Part shown: piece by piece, positions 53,101-64,000 of the stretch | How the letters are laid out: each line of letters opens with the position of its first letter | Position numbering within the stretch: position 1 is the first letter of the stretch | Assembly: GCF_000835495.1 (NCBI RefSeq) | Contig: NW_015622541.1 | Span: forward strand, 5,332,001 to 5,396,000 | DNA from: Cladophialophora immunda | Taxonomy: Eukaryota; Ascomycota; Eurotiomycetes; Chaetothyriales; Herpotrichiellaceae | DNA: 64,000 nucleotides | Direction: 5' to 3' | Notes under the pieces: generated by a model | Database searches by the model: none | Told to the model about the DNA's origin: nothing | What the model saw: the letters and a program-made list of their open reading frames with translations, nothing else | Translations under genes and position numbers: made by a program

Positions 53101-54691
53101 GGCAAGAAGGGAAGCTACCAGGTAACTGAAAGGCCACCAGGCCCAAAGCACCATGCCCAAGAAGGTTGGTGGGTGCTCCGGCCGACCCACAGAACAGCAG
53201 TTACGGTCAGGAGTGATGGGATGGGGGCTCCTTTTGCGGCAAGCCCCCGAAAAGTTACATTTTCTGGCACTGCGGAATCGGTGCTGGCCGGGTTCTCTGA
53301 AGAGAAAGATTCGCATTCACTGGCGACGAAGAAGACTCAACCACAAATCCTCGGCAATAGGCCAAGGGCTTGGCCTTCAACTCCCGGGCGGTAAAGGGTA
53401 CGGAGTGGGCGCCGAGGAGAGACGACTCTATGCCATGAAGCAAACACTGAGCATTGGCAGTGAGTCGGGAAGCACCAGGATGGGATCTCGGAGAGGTGCC
53501 AATCGCTCCGGCTGAAGAAAACTCCAGGCTTGAACCGGGCTTCAGCCTGCCCCTTGCCTTGCTTGTATACTATGAAACTGTGCTAGCTAAAGATTCGACT
53601 TATCCACGGAGCCCAAATACGAGGCCATCTTTTGTGATTTCGGTTCATCTCGCCGTTCCGGTGGTTCCTTCAAAGTCTTCCTGCGGGTTCCAGCGTCGCC
53701 ATCCAACGGTTGTCACACCTGTTGCGTCGGGAATGAGCCTGGACACGGTTGGGAATGAGGCCTCCTGGGCACATCGAACCATGTAGAGTTCTGGAACGCA
53801 GAGGAGGTTGTTTGGGTAGGCAGGGGACGATGGTGTTGGATGACGCAGAAATCATACGGTGCAGTGTCGTCTTGCAGCGCTAAAGCTAGCTCTATAACGT
53901 GATACCTAGATAGGAGGAGGGAGAGGAGGATGCATCGATCGTCACAGGAGCTGAGCCATTCATTCGATCATCTCGAATACACTGGGATGAGGTAACTGGC
54001 CGCTGCAGGCTGGTTGTTGATTGACGACGAGGATGTCTTTGGTCGGCTTTCCAGAACGGCGAAGAGCGAGGGCCTCGTTCTCGAGAGGGTGGGCACCACG
54101 GGCACCCACCACCCTCTACCGAGGGTCCGGGCTAGAGTTACAATTGTGGATGCGGGTTGTAAGTTTGACGTGCTGGCTAAGATGATGGCCTAGCGGCAGT
54201 GGGAGGAGCCTGGCAGGCGCAGGGATCTGGGAGCCGAAAGTGCCCATCGAGCCCGTACGGCGTACTCTGGACGACAACCACTATTACTCGTAACGACTCG
54301 ACTCGCATGGGACTAAACCCGTACAGACAGCGTACCAGCCTGTATCAACTACATACCTACTACTCATCATCCTCATCGCCGACTCACCCTCCTACCCTCC
54401 TGCCCTCACAGCCTTCCCACGCCCCAGACTTATCAACGACGCCTGTGCTGTAGACTCTATCTACAGGCACTGAACTCCCCAACGCAGCTTCCCCACCTTA
54501 TCGTCGCTCATTTGACCCCATCTCCAACCTCACCGTGGTCGCCGCGCCTTCACCACCACCATCTCCAAGGCGACCTCCATCACGTCACCGCCTTTGCCGG
54601 GTCCCTCCTAGACCTTTGACTATCGGCGACGACAATCTCGATCGATTGCCTCCTCTTGATCCTCCTCTCCGACCTTATCCTCTGCAGGTCT
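50190..54691. other. Long 4.5-kb stretch without a recognisable gene
   Basis: This is the largest gap in the window. It has scattered open frames under 145 codons on both strands, including a plus frame from ATG 50792 starting MTRNLLVSAVVASLSPAPVCNA, which looks signal-peptide-like, and a minus frame at 52927-53316 with a hydrophobic segment (TFLGMVLWAWWPFSYLVASL). None links to further exons with a convincing product. There are no long repeats, transposase or reverse-transcriptase signatures. The right end (54.3-54.7 kb) is CT-rich and is the presumed sfp1 promoter/leader. Confidence 0.5.
50792..50989 (+). CDS. Doubtful small secreted-like protein
   Basis: A 65-residue frame from ATG 50792. 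The first 22 residues resemble a signal peptide (LLVSAVVASLSPAPVCNA), then a Thr/Pro-rich stretch and a basic segment. No family is recognised and no expression signal is seen. It may be chance or the relic of a gene that has decayed, so treat it as a candidate only. Confidence 0.2.
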   Translation: MTRNLLVSAVVASLSPAPVCNAQPEATTPTPSPISLRSRHSGTIGFHGFQKPLAAARGTDEALSG

Positions 54692-56872
54692 ATGTTAGAA
54701 TACGAAGAGAGTCCTCCGCCACTCAATCACTCGCCTTCTCCGAGTGATCGGTCGCATTTCACCTCTCGAGATACGACCCCAGTTACACCCGTCGGCAACG
54801 GGCCGTTCTTTGGCAGGAAGACAGACAAGGACACGCTCCCGTGGTTCAGGAAACCCATCGACGTCGGACGCACTACTACGAGACTTTGTTTAGACACCGA
54901 CTCCTCCCTCCTCGCTCCGGACTTTGACGACAACTCTTTCCCAACCTTTGGCGCCTCGCCACCACACAGGGGCATGGCGAGCGTAGCCAACCCTCTCGAT
55001 ATCTCCTTGAGACAGACTTCGACTTCGCCGCGTGGCAACCAGCCGTCAAATTTAACCTCCGCGCTGCAGCGGAGCGACAGTGAAGAGAAGCGCATGATGG
55101 CCAACCCAACACCAGAAACAGCCCTCAACCGCCCCTTACCACAGATGCCTTCGAGTTCCTCGAATGACTTTGCCAACTTTGAGCATGGTGCGAGGCCGAT
55201 CTCGGTCAAAGGCATGGCGAATGATAGGGCGAGACGCGAGAGTCTCGCCCAGAGCCTTAACGCGGGCATGAGTTGGGGAGGAATATCCGTGGGAAGTTGG
55301 ATACGAGACGAGTAAGCCCCCGTGATCGTTGCTCACTGAAACGCCTAGAATGCTAACATATGTGAAGTATGGTCATGTCTGGAACCTCACCCTTCACCTT
55401 TAATTCGCCCTCGTTCCATTCCTCCTCTTATCTACCCAAACTCGAGGCCAACTTCATGAAAGACTTCTCTTGCTGTGGCCTGACCCTACCCACCTTGCAC
55501 GATCTGCTACAACACTACGAGGAAGCCCACGCGCAGAAGGATCCGCAGCAGTCCACTACCAGCCAGCAAACCGTTCCAGATAGCCGAGCTGCGATCGCTG
55601 CAACCACGGCGGCTCAGGTTCAACAAGAGGCGCAACAGCGCAATCAACAGCAGCAACAGTCACACAATGGCCCTGGTCGGCCTTTCGGGACGCTGCAGAA
55701 CGCGGTCCAGAACGTTCACAGACCTTCGGGCTTTTCTAGCACGTTGCAGACGATACCAGACATGGACACAGTCGAGGACATGGAGATGGACGACATTGAC
55801 GGAGCCGATGAGACGACACCGCCACCGAATCTGTACACTCAGAACCAATCCCAAACTTCGCCCCAGACCTCCTTCGCAGCCCCATCGCAACAGCCCCAAA
55901 TACCTCAACTCAACACCACCATGATGCAAGGGCACCAAGCCTACCGGCAATCCGCGCCCAACACGCCCGTGGCGCCAGGGCGTAACGCGGCACGCTTCCA
56001 GGGCAACACTTCATCCACTTTGATGCCAAACCCCATGCAGCAGTTCCAAGACCTGCAGACTGGATATCGAGGTACCCCAGACTCGTCCGCTCCCGGCACG
56101 CCGGGCGAGATGGGAGACGGGATGATGGACGGTATCGACGACATGTCAATGCAGAACCTCGCCCTTTACAATGGTCTCCCGAACGGGATCGGTGGCTATA
56201 ATTTCGGCATGAATAACGACATGATCGATCTCTGCATAGACGAGCCATCGAAGAGGCTATTCTCGAGTGGTAATCAGGGCATGAACCAAGGCCAAGGAGC
56301 GCAACAAATCGCGCAGAATCGACTTGGGACCGGTCAGTACGGAGCAAACAGTGAAATCGCAAGGACAATACGCGAACGACAAGCCGCTGCCGGACTACCC
56401 GACACCACAACAAACATTCTTCCGCACGAAGAACCTAAACCCTTCCGATGCCCCGTAATTGGCTGCGAGAAAGCCTACAAGAATCAGAATGGATTGAAAT
56501 ACCACAAAGCGGTAAGTTATCACGAACTCGTCATGTGTTGGGTAACTAACGTAGTGCTAGCACGGCCACAATAACCAACGACTTCATGAGAATGGGGACG
56601 GCACGTTTTCGATTGTCGATCCCGATACCCAGGCACCCTATCCCGGCACCATGGGAATGGAAAAGGAGAAACCTTACAAGTGCGATGTCTGCCAGAAACG
56701 CTACAAAAACCTGAACGGGCTCAAGTATCACAAGACACATTCGCCGCCTTGCAACCCGGAGCTTCAGCTGAATGCGAACAAGAGCCCATCAATTGGTATG
56801 CCCAACATGATGGCTGGCCAACAAACTGGAAATATGGGAGCTGGTCTCTCGGGGGATCTGTCCATGATATGA
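54692..56872 (+). CDS. sfp1: C2H2 zinc-finger transcription factor, Sfp1 type
   Basis: Three exons were inferred: 54692-55311, 55368-56511 and 56561-56872, giving about 691 residues; introns are 56 and 49 nt with TGCTAAC and ACTAAC branch points. An atypical finger sits at 240-261 (FSCCGLTLP...HDLLQHYEEAH). Two classical fingers lie at the C-terminus: FRCPVIGCEKAYKNQNGLKYHKAHGH, whose last part is formed across intron 2, and YKCDVCQKRYKNLNGLKYHKTHSPPC. The linker NGDGTFSIVDP and PYPGTMGMEKEKPYKC between them is the Sfp1 hallmark. The middle is Gln/Asn-rich and disordered. In yeast, Sfp1 drives ribosomal-protein and ribosome-biogenesis genes under TORC1 control and moves between nucleus and cytoplasm. 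A 5'-UTR acceptor (CTGCAG) lies just before the ATG. Confidence 0.9.
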
Positions 56873-59471
56873 AGAAAGATACCCAGCATGTTACGACCAA
56901 AGAGACTATTGTCATCCGATGCGCACAAGCAGGTTGGCTACTGCTTTGATCGGGAATACTTTTCCTTTTTCATATTATTAATTGACGAGAGACGGCCGAA
57001 CATCCATGATGGGAAGAGCTACCCTCACGACAGAAAAAGTTGGTAAGGCTCAATATCCTAGGCGATGACAAGCAAATGCGGTCAGCAGAGGCCTTGGTCC
57101 CCTTGGGAGGAGATCAAGAGAAATCTCATGCAGGCGGTCCGTCTCGGACTGAATGGTTTGAATTTGTGCAACACAATCATAGACAGGTGTCGTTGGGTTA
57201 TCTTCAAAAGTTTACTTGCATCGAAATTTCAAGGGGGGAAGGGGGGGTTGTTCAGATCCGGCACCACGACGCACAAGTGGAGGCAAACTGCTCGATTCCG
57301 ACCATTTCTCGACTCGACTACAACGGCGTTTGATACAGGACAGCTTGATAGACGACTTCGGTGGCCGGCCCTTGCAAGCCTACATCTTCCCAGCGGATGA
57401 TTTGGTTGAAGGGCGGCGTTTTGTACACGAGTACGCAGAGAGCGGACTTTGTGGGGTTCGGCCCTGCTCGATACGTTCAGATTTAGAGAGACTTTTCTAC
57501 GTTGTGTTAAGCTTGAGGCTTTGGAGGAGGTGATGTATGTGTGGTGGACGCGACGAGCGGGAAGTCTGTCTCCCTCCTGGAGCGGTCTGGAGTGGGTGGA
57601 GAGATCAGTTGAGCTTTGTATTGGATGAGTACCTGGCAGATGTGCAAGAGCATGAGTTATCGTTCAGCAAGAGTTGTTGCACCATAGAGAATCGCAGAGC
57701 AGCAAAGTTGGATACAGTGAATAATCACAGCCGTTAGAGCAGTCCAAAGTATTCATCATGTCTGGTTGGTCAGCGCTTTTCTATTTCGGTGGAAGCCCCG
57801 TGACAAAGCAGGATCCAAGTCCACCGCGGTGCCATCTGACTCGACTGGTCTCGCGCTGTGTGCAGCCTTATTCATCCGCCTCTGGGAAGGGATCGTCCGA
57901 TAAGCACCGCAGAAATACTTGCAGAGGCTCTGAGTATTTCCCCATTGGGAGGAAGGTGCATAGGTGAAGCGCTTGACTCCGGACTGTGAATTCTACCGTT
58001 GATGGAGTGGTATCGACCTGGGGAATCATCACAGCAGCTTCACCGTTAGGGTACTGTAAGTAAGCCACATAAGGGACCGGATGGCAACAGAGTTTTCAAT
58101 GGTTTCGGAACGAAGGAGTGGAGGGAGGGATGGAGGCTTGCTGAGGCTGTGAGCTGGGTCTGTGGGATGCTCTTGCGCCTTAAAATCAGGGGCATTGTAA
58201 GTAACAGCAGAGCTGCCAGTGTACGGAGTATTCTTGGAGTATTCTTGGAGTATTTGAATGTCGGTAGGTGCAGAGACGAAGGCGTTGTGTGAGGAGTACC
58301 TCGTACGTAGACACTAGACACGGACCCTGGAGAGGACTCTGTCGGTCGCTTGTCAACAGCCTAGTTGAACCAGGTCTAGGTGCTAGGAAGCTGTTAGGCT
58401 TGACGACTTGCCTGCTGCTGGAGATGGAGAGAGGCGCGCCACAAGTCCAAGGCGCGGTTCGTGCGGTGGATTGACATGTTCGGGGGGGTGAGAAAATGAA
58501 CGAGGCGCAGCTCAAAAGCCAGGACAAGGGATGAGCAGCATTGGACCACCAGTCTGTTCAGCTTCCTCTCACGATGGTGGATTCAACGACGCGTCGCCTC
58601 GGTCCACAGTCCCAGGGCGATTAAAAGGCTTGTTTCAGGGCCCTGAGCAAAGCTCTCAGACATCGACATGGGCAGTAATAGTAATGCCGACCTGGGAATG
58701 GAGGAACCTTTTTGACCTTCTGACTGCCCTCACCGAACCACTCACCACCAACACCAACACCACCACCACAAAAGTTACCACGCACGCCCACCCTTCCGTG
58801 GAACCACCGCCTCCAGCCGCCCTTTCTGCCCCTGGCGCAACCTGGCATCTTGATCTGCGACAAATCTTAACGATTACATGTCATTTTTTTCCCTACCGCA
58901 TAATACACACACCTCTTCCGACTCTCACCCCCATCATTTCTCAAAGGTCCGAAAGAACACCCTCGTCGCATCTCTCTTTTCCCTCCTATAAGCCGACCGA
59001 CGCCGCCGCCTCCTCCTCCGACCACCCCTCTCCTTCGCCTCACCAACGCCATTCCCTTGGTTGAATGTAATATCGACTTGACCTTCCTTTCCTTGACAAA
59101 ATCTCCCTGTCTCTCGTTTAGTGTACTTTCAGCCAAACCTCATCCATCCTTTCCAAAACGGCCGCAGCCCCCCTCCTCGCTCATTCTCTTGACAGCGCTC
59201 GGAGTCCGGTCAGCCGTGTCTGTTTACGAAGCTCGCAACTTTTGAGCATCTCGGAGAGGGACTACTAGATGCACGAAACTACAGCGACGACGTAGTGAAT
59301 ACCGCTCCTTTCTGATTTACTGGAAGTAAAAGAAGAAATAAACCCGCTCGCTGTCCTCGTCTCGAACACCCGCATTTTCATTGGGGAAACAGAGAGCCCC
59401 TCGCGTCACGAAATTCAAATTGGCGAGATTGGAAAGGCTGAGAGGGAGAGTGAAGAAAACAGAGAGCAAAG
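56873..59471. other. 2.6-kb intergenic region before the NIPA transporter gene
   Basis: No gene was recognised. The last kilobase is strongly CT-rich on the plus strand (58.7-59.2 kb), typical of a long promoter/leader in filamentous fungi. A false frame of about 177 codons there is rich in Ser/Pro/Thr only because of this composition. A short direct repeat near 58225 is listed separately. Confidence 0.5.
58225..58254. repeat. Direct repeat, unit GGAGTATTCTT (about 2.7 copies)
   Basis: An 11-bp unit repeated head to tail in the long upstream region of the NIPA gene; function unknown. Confidence 0.8.
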
Positions 59472-60841
59472 ATGGGGGACACTGCTGATAGCAAAAATGC
59501 CCCGCACATGGTGTTCAACATGCTCGAAGACAAGTACATTGGCCTCGCCCTAGCCATCGTTTCTACGCTCGCAATCGGAACCAGCTTCGTCATCACCAAG
59601 AAGGGACTCAACGACGCCGCAGATAAGCACGGATTCGAAGGAGAAGGGTTCGCATATCTGAAAACGCCGCTGTGGTGGGCAGGGATAGGCTCCTTGGTGG
59701 TTGGCGAGATCGCCAATTTCGCCGCATACGCTTTCGCGCCTGCGATTCTTGTCACCCCTCTGGGCGCACTCAGCGTGCTCATTGGAGCTGTGCTAGGTGC
59801 CTATTTCCTCGGCGAGGAGTTGGGAGTCTTGGGGAAGCTGGGATGTGCGATCTGTCTGCTTGGTAGTGTGATCATTGTGCTTCACGCACCTCCGGACAAG
59901 GAGATTGAGACGGTGGATCAGATTCTGGCGTATGCGATTAAACCAGGTATGGAAAATTATGCGACGCAGGATGCGCACAAGAAGTGGAATGGGCCAAGCT
60001 AATCTCCCTCGCAGCGTTCATCATTTATTGTCTGGCAGCGATTGTCTTCTCAACCGTCATGATTTACAAAGTTGCGCCGGTGTACGGCAAGAGGAATCCC
60101 CTGATTTACATCTCGATCTGTTCGACCGTCGGATCAGTGTCGGTCATGTCGGTCAAGGCCTTTGGAATTGCGGTCAAGCTGACTTTTGCGGGCAACAACC
60201 AATTTTCACACCCTTCCACGTACGTATTTATGATTGTCACCATCGTGTGCATTCTCACGCAGATGAACTACTTCAACAAGGCGCTCAGCCAATTTTCGAC
60301 CTCGATCGTCAATCCCTTGTATTATGTCACGTTTACCACTGCCACGTTGTGCGCGTCTTTTATTCTATTCCAGGGATTCAACACGACGGATGCCGTCAAC
60401 ACCATCTCTCTTCTCTGCGGGTTTTTGGTCATATTCTCGGGGGTATACCTGCTCAATCTGTCGAGAGGAGACCCTGATGGCCATCGGCTACTTAATGGGA
60501 AAATCGCGGACGAAGACGGAATCCCAACCGACCCTCTGGCCGGGCTGCAGACTCGAAGAAGCATGCAAGCGAGGAGGAGCCTGGATCCGCACCGACGGAG
60601 TAGCAGCCTCACATTCAGTCCTGGAGGGATATTATCGGGTGGAAGTCGACACGTGAGCGCGGAGAGTGCAGGGCTCATGCAAAACTATGACGTGGAGCAC
60701 GGTGCTTTCGGATTGTCGGATCTCGTGGAAGATCCAGAAGAGTTGGAGGGGGCCTCGAATCGAAACGGGAGTCCCAGAATAAGAGGGGGGCAAGTGACGA
60801 CGATACACGATAGGCCGCATCAAAAGAGTCTGAATCGGTGA
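59472..60841 (+). CDS. NIPA-family magnesium transporter (DUF803)
   Basis: Two exons were inferred, 59472-59946 and 60015-60841, with a 68-nt intron, giving about 433 residues. Splicing joins AYAIKP to AFIIYCLAAIVF in the fourth/fifth helix region. About nine hydrophobic helices are seen: IGLALAIVSTLAIGTSFVIT, LWWAGIGSLVVGEIANFAAY, ILVTPLGALSVLIGAVLGAYFL, LGCAICLLGSVIIVLHAP, and on to LLCGFLVIFSGVYLLNL. GTSFVITKKGL, GEIANFAAYAFAPAILVTPLGALSV and LPLYYVTFT-like NPLYYVTFTTATL are NIPA signatures. NIPA proteins carry Mg2+ and other divalent cations across plasma or endosomal membranes. The C-terminal 110 residues are soluble, Ser/Arg-rich and likely phosphorylated. The gene has a long CT-rich leader. 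Confidence 0.93.
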
Positions 60842-62001
60842 CATTGAGCGAGCCCCCTGGGAGGTGATTGACTGTGCAGTCTCGAGTAGACTTGGACAAG
60901 AGAGTTTTGATTGTAACGATATCCATGCATAGGTAACGGTTCATTAGCGACGAAACAAGCCCAGCATTTGACAGGATAAAGGGTATGACCAAAGGAAGGA
61001 AGAACTGGAATGGCAGGGTGGATTGATTCAGGCACTGGCTGGTCGTCAGGCCACAGGGAGGTTATACTGTATATTGTCAGTCGGGTGCAGCAAAGAATTC
61101 GAGCAGAATACTGTATCCTGTTTCTTTTTGGTCTCTGTCTTTTCTTCTCCTTGGCTGAACCAACGTAGCATGAGAAAAAGTGGAAAAGAATCACAGCAAA
61201 GGCGAGAAAAGTAGGAGAGAGAGATGATGTGGTTGAGGTTGTGGCGAGCACGTGCGCAGCCCAAGATGCAGCCTGTTGGCTGCAAGTCCCCTCTGAGGTC
61301 ACTCACTGATCACCTCGCCCGTCTCTTTCCACCTTTTCACTTTGCACCCGGGTGTCTACCAAGGACAAGTATATTGCTGTGCCGCCTCCATCTCGTATCT
61401 CTTCCCATACCCATGGCCAGCACAAGCTAATACTCGTCCCAAACACAACCAGCCCCAACAGGGCGAGCCGTCCACTACACCATGGCACCCTCCTATCCAT
61501 CCCCAAGTCTAAAAGCAAGCGCCTCGCCACGCACAGGGCCACAAAAAGGTACGACCACGCCTCACCACCACCACCCCCGACTCTCACTGCGTCGCCCATG
61601 ACAAACAAAAACCCATGCATGCGCTGTGCCCGTGATTGCATCTCCTCAGAAGCCGCCCAGAGAGCAGATCGAAAGCGAGCCCTGCGTTGCCTTTGTGCCC
61701 ACATCTCTCATTTCTTTTGCTGCATGATTTCATGATCGTGCCACCGCTCACCCATGCTTCTGACTGGCGCAACGCACACCCCTTGATACGAGGAGCCACG
61801 CACGTGCGCGATTGCCCGTTTCCTTTCGCTCGAGCACATCCAGGGTTATCTGTCACGCGACACTGGCGCACACGACAGTGGGATGCGGTGGGAATAAAGA
61901 CTCTCCATTGAGCAATCGAGCGCCTGGGATTATGCGACGGAACCTGCCATTGTGTTTGCTTTTTCTTTGTCTGTTTGGCCTCTGCTGCAAGATAAAAGGC
62001 G
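60842..62001. other. Intergenic region upstream of choline kinase; no supported gene
   Basis: About 1.16 kb. A pyrimidine tract at about 61958-61975 lies just before the choline kinase frame. The sequence CTCTAACGCATCTCTAG just after the chosen ATG looks like a branch point plus acceptor, so the first coding exon could instead begin within this region. Confidence 0.45.
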
Positions 62002-64000
62002 ATGGCTAGAGCGATGCATCCAAGTCAGACCTCTAACGCATCTCTAGGTGTGACCATCTTCGACGAGCCAGAACATATCCCCGAGCCCAATATCAAGGTC
62101 CTCGCGGATGACCAGGATAACGGCGTCGGTACCTCCCCCACACTCGTCGCCTCGCACAGCCCCAAACTTCACCGCGCCAGTATTTCAGGCAAGAAGATGA
62201 CCGGGCGACCCGCCCTACCCAATTCAAGTTCTCATTCTTCTCATCTCTACCCTGCTGGTGCTCCCCTCAACAGACCCATGTCGTATTTCAGCCTCGACGA
62301 TAACAACCCTCCTGACTCATGGTCAGGGGGTCCAGGTACCACCACTCCAGGGACAACGGCAGAGAGTAAGACGCCTGACCTACGTACTGTCCTGGCCCAG
62401 GTGGCCGACTGGCTCCAAGATGAGAAGGCAAAGCGACAGAAACGAAGACCCCATCGGCACCACCGTCATCACAGCAAGCAGCCCAAGACACCCGACGAGC
62501 AGAGCGACGATCCCAAAACCAACGACACCGTGGTCGACACTGAACAAGATATGTCGCTGGAGAAGCTTGAGAGCATCCTCCAAAATTTCTCCTTCAACAA
62601 TACTTCGAAGCTTCTCCACAAGTCTTCGAGCTCTCTCCTAAGAAGAGGATCCTTGGGCAAGAAATACAAGCAGCCTCGCTCCGTTCCGGCTTCATCAGAC
62701 ACGGAGTTCTTTGGTGAAGATATTTTAGTCCCCAATGTCGAGGCGAAGCTGGACAACACCAAAACAATGGCCTTCACTGGCGGTTCGGCGGATGTGGATA
62801 CTAGCGATAGTGCGAGGAGGCAAGACTATGAGCATTGGGTGACCTTCAAAAAGGACATTGTCCGCTTGACCCATACGCTTAAGCTCAAGGGCTGGCGCCG
62901 CATCCCTATTGATCGAGCTGCCGATATTGATGTTGCCCGTCTGAGCGGTGCCCTTACCAATGCCGTCTACGTTGTCCATCCCCCCAAAGATATGTCCGCA
63001 TACGATGCCCACAATCCTTCTGATCCTTCTGCCCCGCCCATCCCTGTCTCTCGACGTCGCCCTACCTCTCTTCTCCTTCGTATCTACGGTCCACAGGTCG
63101 AACACCTGATCGACCGAGAGGCCGAACTAGGCATTCTTCGTCGTCTAGCTCGAAAAAATATTGGACCGCGCCTCTTGGGCTCCTTTGAAAACGGCCGTTT
63201 CGAAGAATTTCTCCTCGCCAAAACCCTCACGGCGGAAGATCTGCGTGCGCCCGAAACTTCTAAACAAATCGCGAAACGAATGCGTGAACTTCATGAAGGG
63301 ATCGATCTCCTCGAATCTGAACTCGCTGCGGGTCCGGCGGTTTTTGTGAATTGGGACAAATGGGTCGACCGGTGTGAGAAAGTCATCACTTGGCTCGACG
63401 GGCAGGTCCACCAGGCAGAGAAGGAGCTTGCAGACGGAACAACAAGGCGAAAGTCAAGAGTAAGTACGCGCTACGTCCGGCGCGGATTGATCTGCGGCGT
63501 CGAGTGGCCTGTCTTCCGCAAGGCATACGACACATACCGGCAACGGCTAATCGAAAAATGTGGTGGCGTCGAGGGAATCCGCAAGTTGCTCGTTTTTGCA
63601 CATAACGACACTCAATACGGCAACCTTATGCGCCTCCAACCCTCTGGCACCTCACCACTCCTTCGACCGTCAAATCAACACAAGCAACTCGTCGTCATCG
63701 ACTTCGAATACGCAGCGCAAAATCCGGTAGGCTTAGAGTTCGCGAACCATTTCACCGAGTGGTGCTACAACTATCACAATCCCCCGGACAAGAACTTTCA
63801 GTGTGATACGCGACGATACCCAGATGAGCAGGAGCAACACAGGTTCGTGAGGAGCTATGTCATGCATCGTCCGCAGTTCAACCCTACGGCGAGCGCGACG
63901 CCCAAGATGGAGGGTCGGGAGAAGACCAACATCAGCGACTTCATGCTTGACGCTCGTACCCCTGGAGGCGGAACCCCAAATGCCTGGGGAGGGAATAGCG
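62002..64000 (+). CDS. cki1: Choline/ethanolamine kinase, 3' truncated by the window
   Basis: An open frame from ATG 62002 runs without a stop to the window end, 666 codons so far. Choline kinase phosphorylates choline (often also ethanolamine) with ATP, the first step of the CDP-choline route to phosphatidylcholine, in the cytosol. The first 250 residues are disordered, as is usual for mould orthologues. The kinase fold follows: LSGALTNAVYVV (ATP-binding loop), LLLRIYG, and IGPRLLGSFENGRFEEFL. The Brenner-type catalytic motif HNDTQYGN starts at His534, and VIDFEYA has Asp567 as metal ligand; FANHFTEWCYNYH is the choline kinase motif. An acceptor-like sequence ending CTCTAG near 62047 means the true N-terminus may come from an upstream exon joined at GVTIFDEPEHIPEP. 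A GTAAGT at 63460 is not used, since the frame continues with conserved sequence. Confidence 0.92.
   Translation, partial: MARAMHPSQTSNASLGVTIFDEPEHIPEPNIKVLADDQDNGVGTSPTLVASHSPKLHRASISGKKMTGRPALPNSSSHSSHLYPAGAPLNRPMSYFSLDDNNPPDSWSGGPGTTTPGTTAESKTPDLRTVLAQVADWLQDEKAKRQKRRPHRHHRHHSKQPKTPDEQSDDPKTNDTVVDTEQDMSLEKLESILQNFSFNNTSKLLHKSSSSLLRRGSLGKKYKQPRSVPASSDTEFFGEDILVPNVEAKLDNTKTMAFTGGSADVDTSDSARRQDYEHWVTFKKDIVRLTHTLKLKGWRRIPIDRAADIDVARLSGALTNAVYVVHPPKDMSAYDAHNPSDPSAPPIPVSRRRPTSLLLRIYGPQVEHLIDREAELGILRRLARKNIGPRLLGSFENGRFEEFLLAKTLTAEDLRAPETSKQIAKRMRELHEGIDLLESELAAGPAVFVNWDKWVDRCEKVITWLDGQVHQAEKELADGTTRRKSRVSTRYVRRGLICGVEWPVFRKAYDTYRQRLIEKCGGVEGIRKLLVFAHNDTQYGNLMRLQPSGTSPLLRPSNQHKQLVVIDFEYAAQNPVGLEFANHFTEWCYNYHNPPDKNFQCDTRRYPDEQEQHRFVRSYVMHRPQFNPTASATPKMEGREKTNISDFMLDARTPGGGTPNAWGGNS

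Noticed and set aside
58531..59064. 177-codon Ser/Pro/Thr-rich frame upstream of the NIPA gene
   Set aside because: It coincides with a CT-rich promoter/leader tract, and the amino-acid bias follows from the base composition.
63455..63470. GTAAGT donor-like site inside the choline kinase frame
   Set aside because: The frame continues through it into conserved kinase sequence (GLICGVEWPVFRK), so no intron is needed.

Overview
This is a window of nuclear DNA from a filamentous ascomycete (Pezizomycotina). Genes sit on both strands at roughly one per 3-4 kb. Introns are short, mostly 45-70 nt, with GT donors, CTAAC/CTGAC branch points and AG acceptors. The gene set is typical of moulds: Kog1/Raptor, a TeaA-type cell-end marker, a FHIP endosome-motility protein, Sfp1, a kinesin-14 and a NIPA transporter. 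Protein style and intron size suggest Eurotiomycetes, possibly a Chaetothyriales-like black yeast, but that is an impression from reading and not a placement. Nothing viral, prokaryotic or CRISPR-like was seen, and no convincing tRNA or rRNA gene.

Layout. 1-320: end of a vWA-domain gene (+). 1.5-5.9 kb: kog1 (-). 6.7-11.3 kb: teaA-like kelch/coiled-coil gene (-). 13.0-14.1 kb: adenine deaminase (+). 14.3-16.9 kb: FHIP/RAI16-like gene (-). 17.3-18.1 kb: four-TM protein (+). 18.3-19.4 kb: NC2-alpha/Bur6 (-). 20.6-21.9 kb: HSL-type alpha/beta hydrolase (-). 22.6-25.8 kb: C4C4 RING protein with RGG and RD repeats (+). 26.6-30.1 kb: lipase/NB-ARC/TPR STAND protein (-). 31.7-32.8 kb: Loa1-like acyltransferase (-). 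34.1 kb: small disordered protein (+). 35.4-36.6 kb: class V aminotransferase (+). 38.0-38.6 kb: small secreted protein (+). 39.2-42.1 kb: kinesin-14 (+). 43.0-45.3 kb: long-chain alcohol oxidase, GMC family (-). 46.1-48.4 kb: Dus3 (-). 49.5-50.2 kb: membrane protein with a CxxC motif (+). 50.2-54.7 kb: no recognisable gene. 54.7-56.9 kb: Sfp1-type C2H2 factor (+). 59.5-60.8 kb: NIPA Mg transporter (+). 62.0-64.0 kb: choline kinase, open at the window end (+).

Most genes are unrelated housekeeping functions. Two loose themes appear. TOR/growth control is represented by Kog1 and Sfp1. Microtubule-based polarity and transport is represented by TeaA, FHIP and kinesin-14. These look coincidental and not like a cluster. 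The most distinctive locus is the 1,052-residue STAND (NLR-like) protein at 26.6-30.1 kb. It joins an alpha/beta-hydrolase domain to an NB-ARC switch and a TPR sensor, and its Walker B aspartate position is glutamine. It fits the architecture of fungal non-self/immune receptors. Other oddities are a Raptor caspase-like fold whose Cys position reads Val, an acyltransferase whose HX4D histidine reads Ser, very small first coding exons (9 and 18 nt), and a dense cluster of four different tandem repeats upstream of the alcohol oxidase.

Exon boundaries were worked out by hand from splice signals and reading-frame continuity. No transcript data or database search was available.
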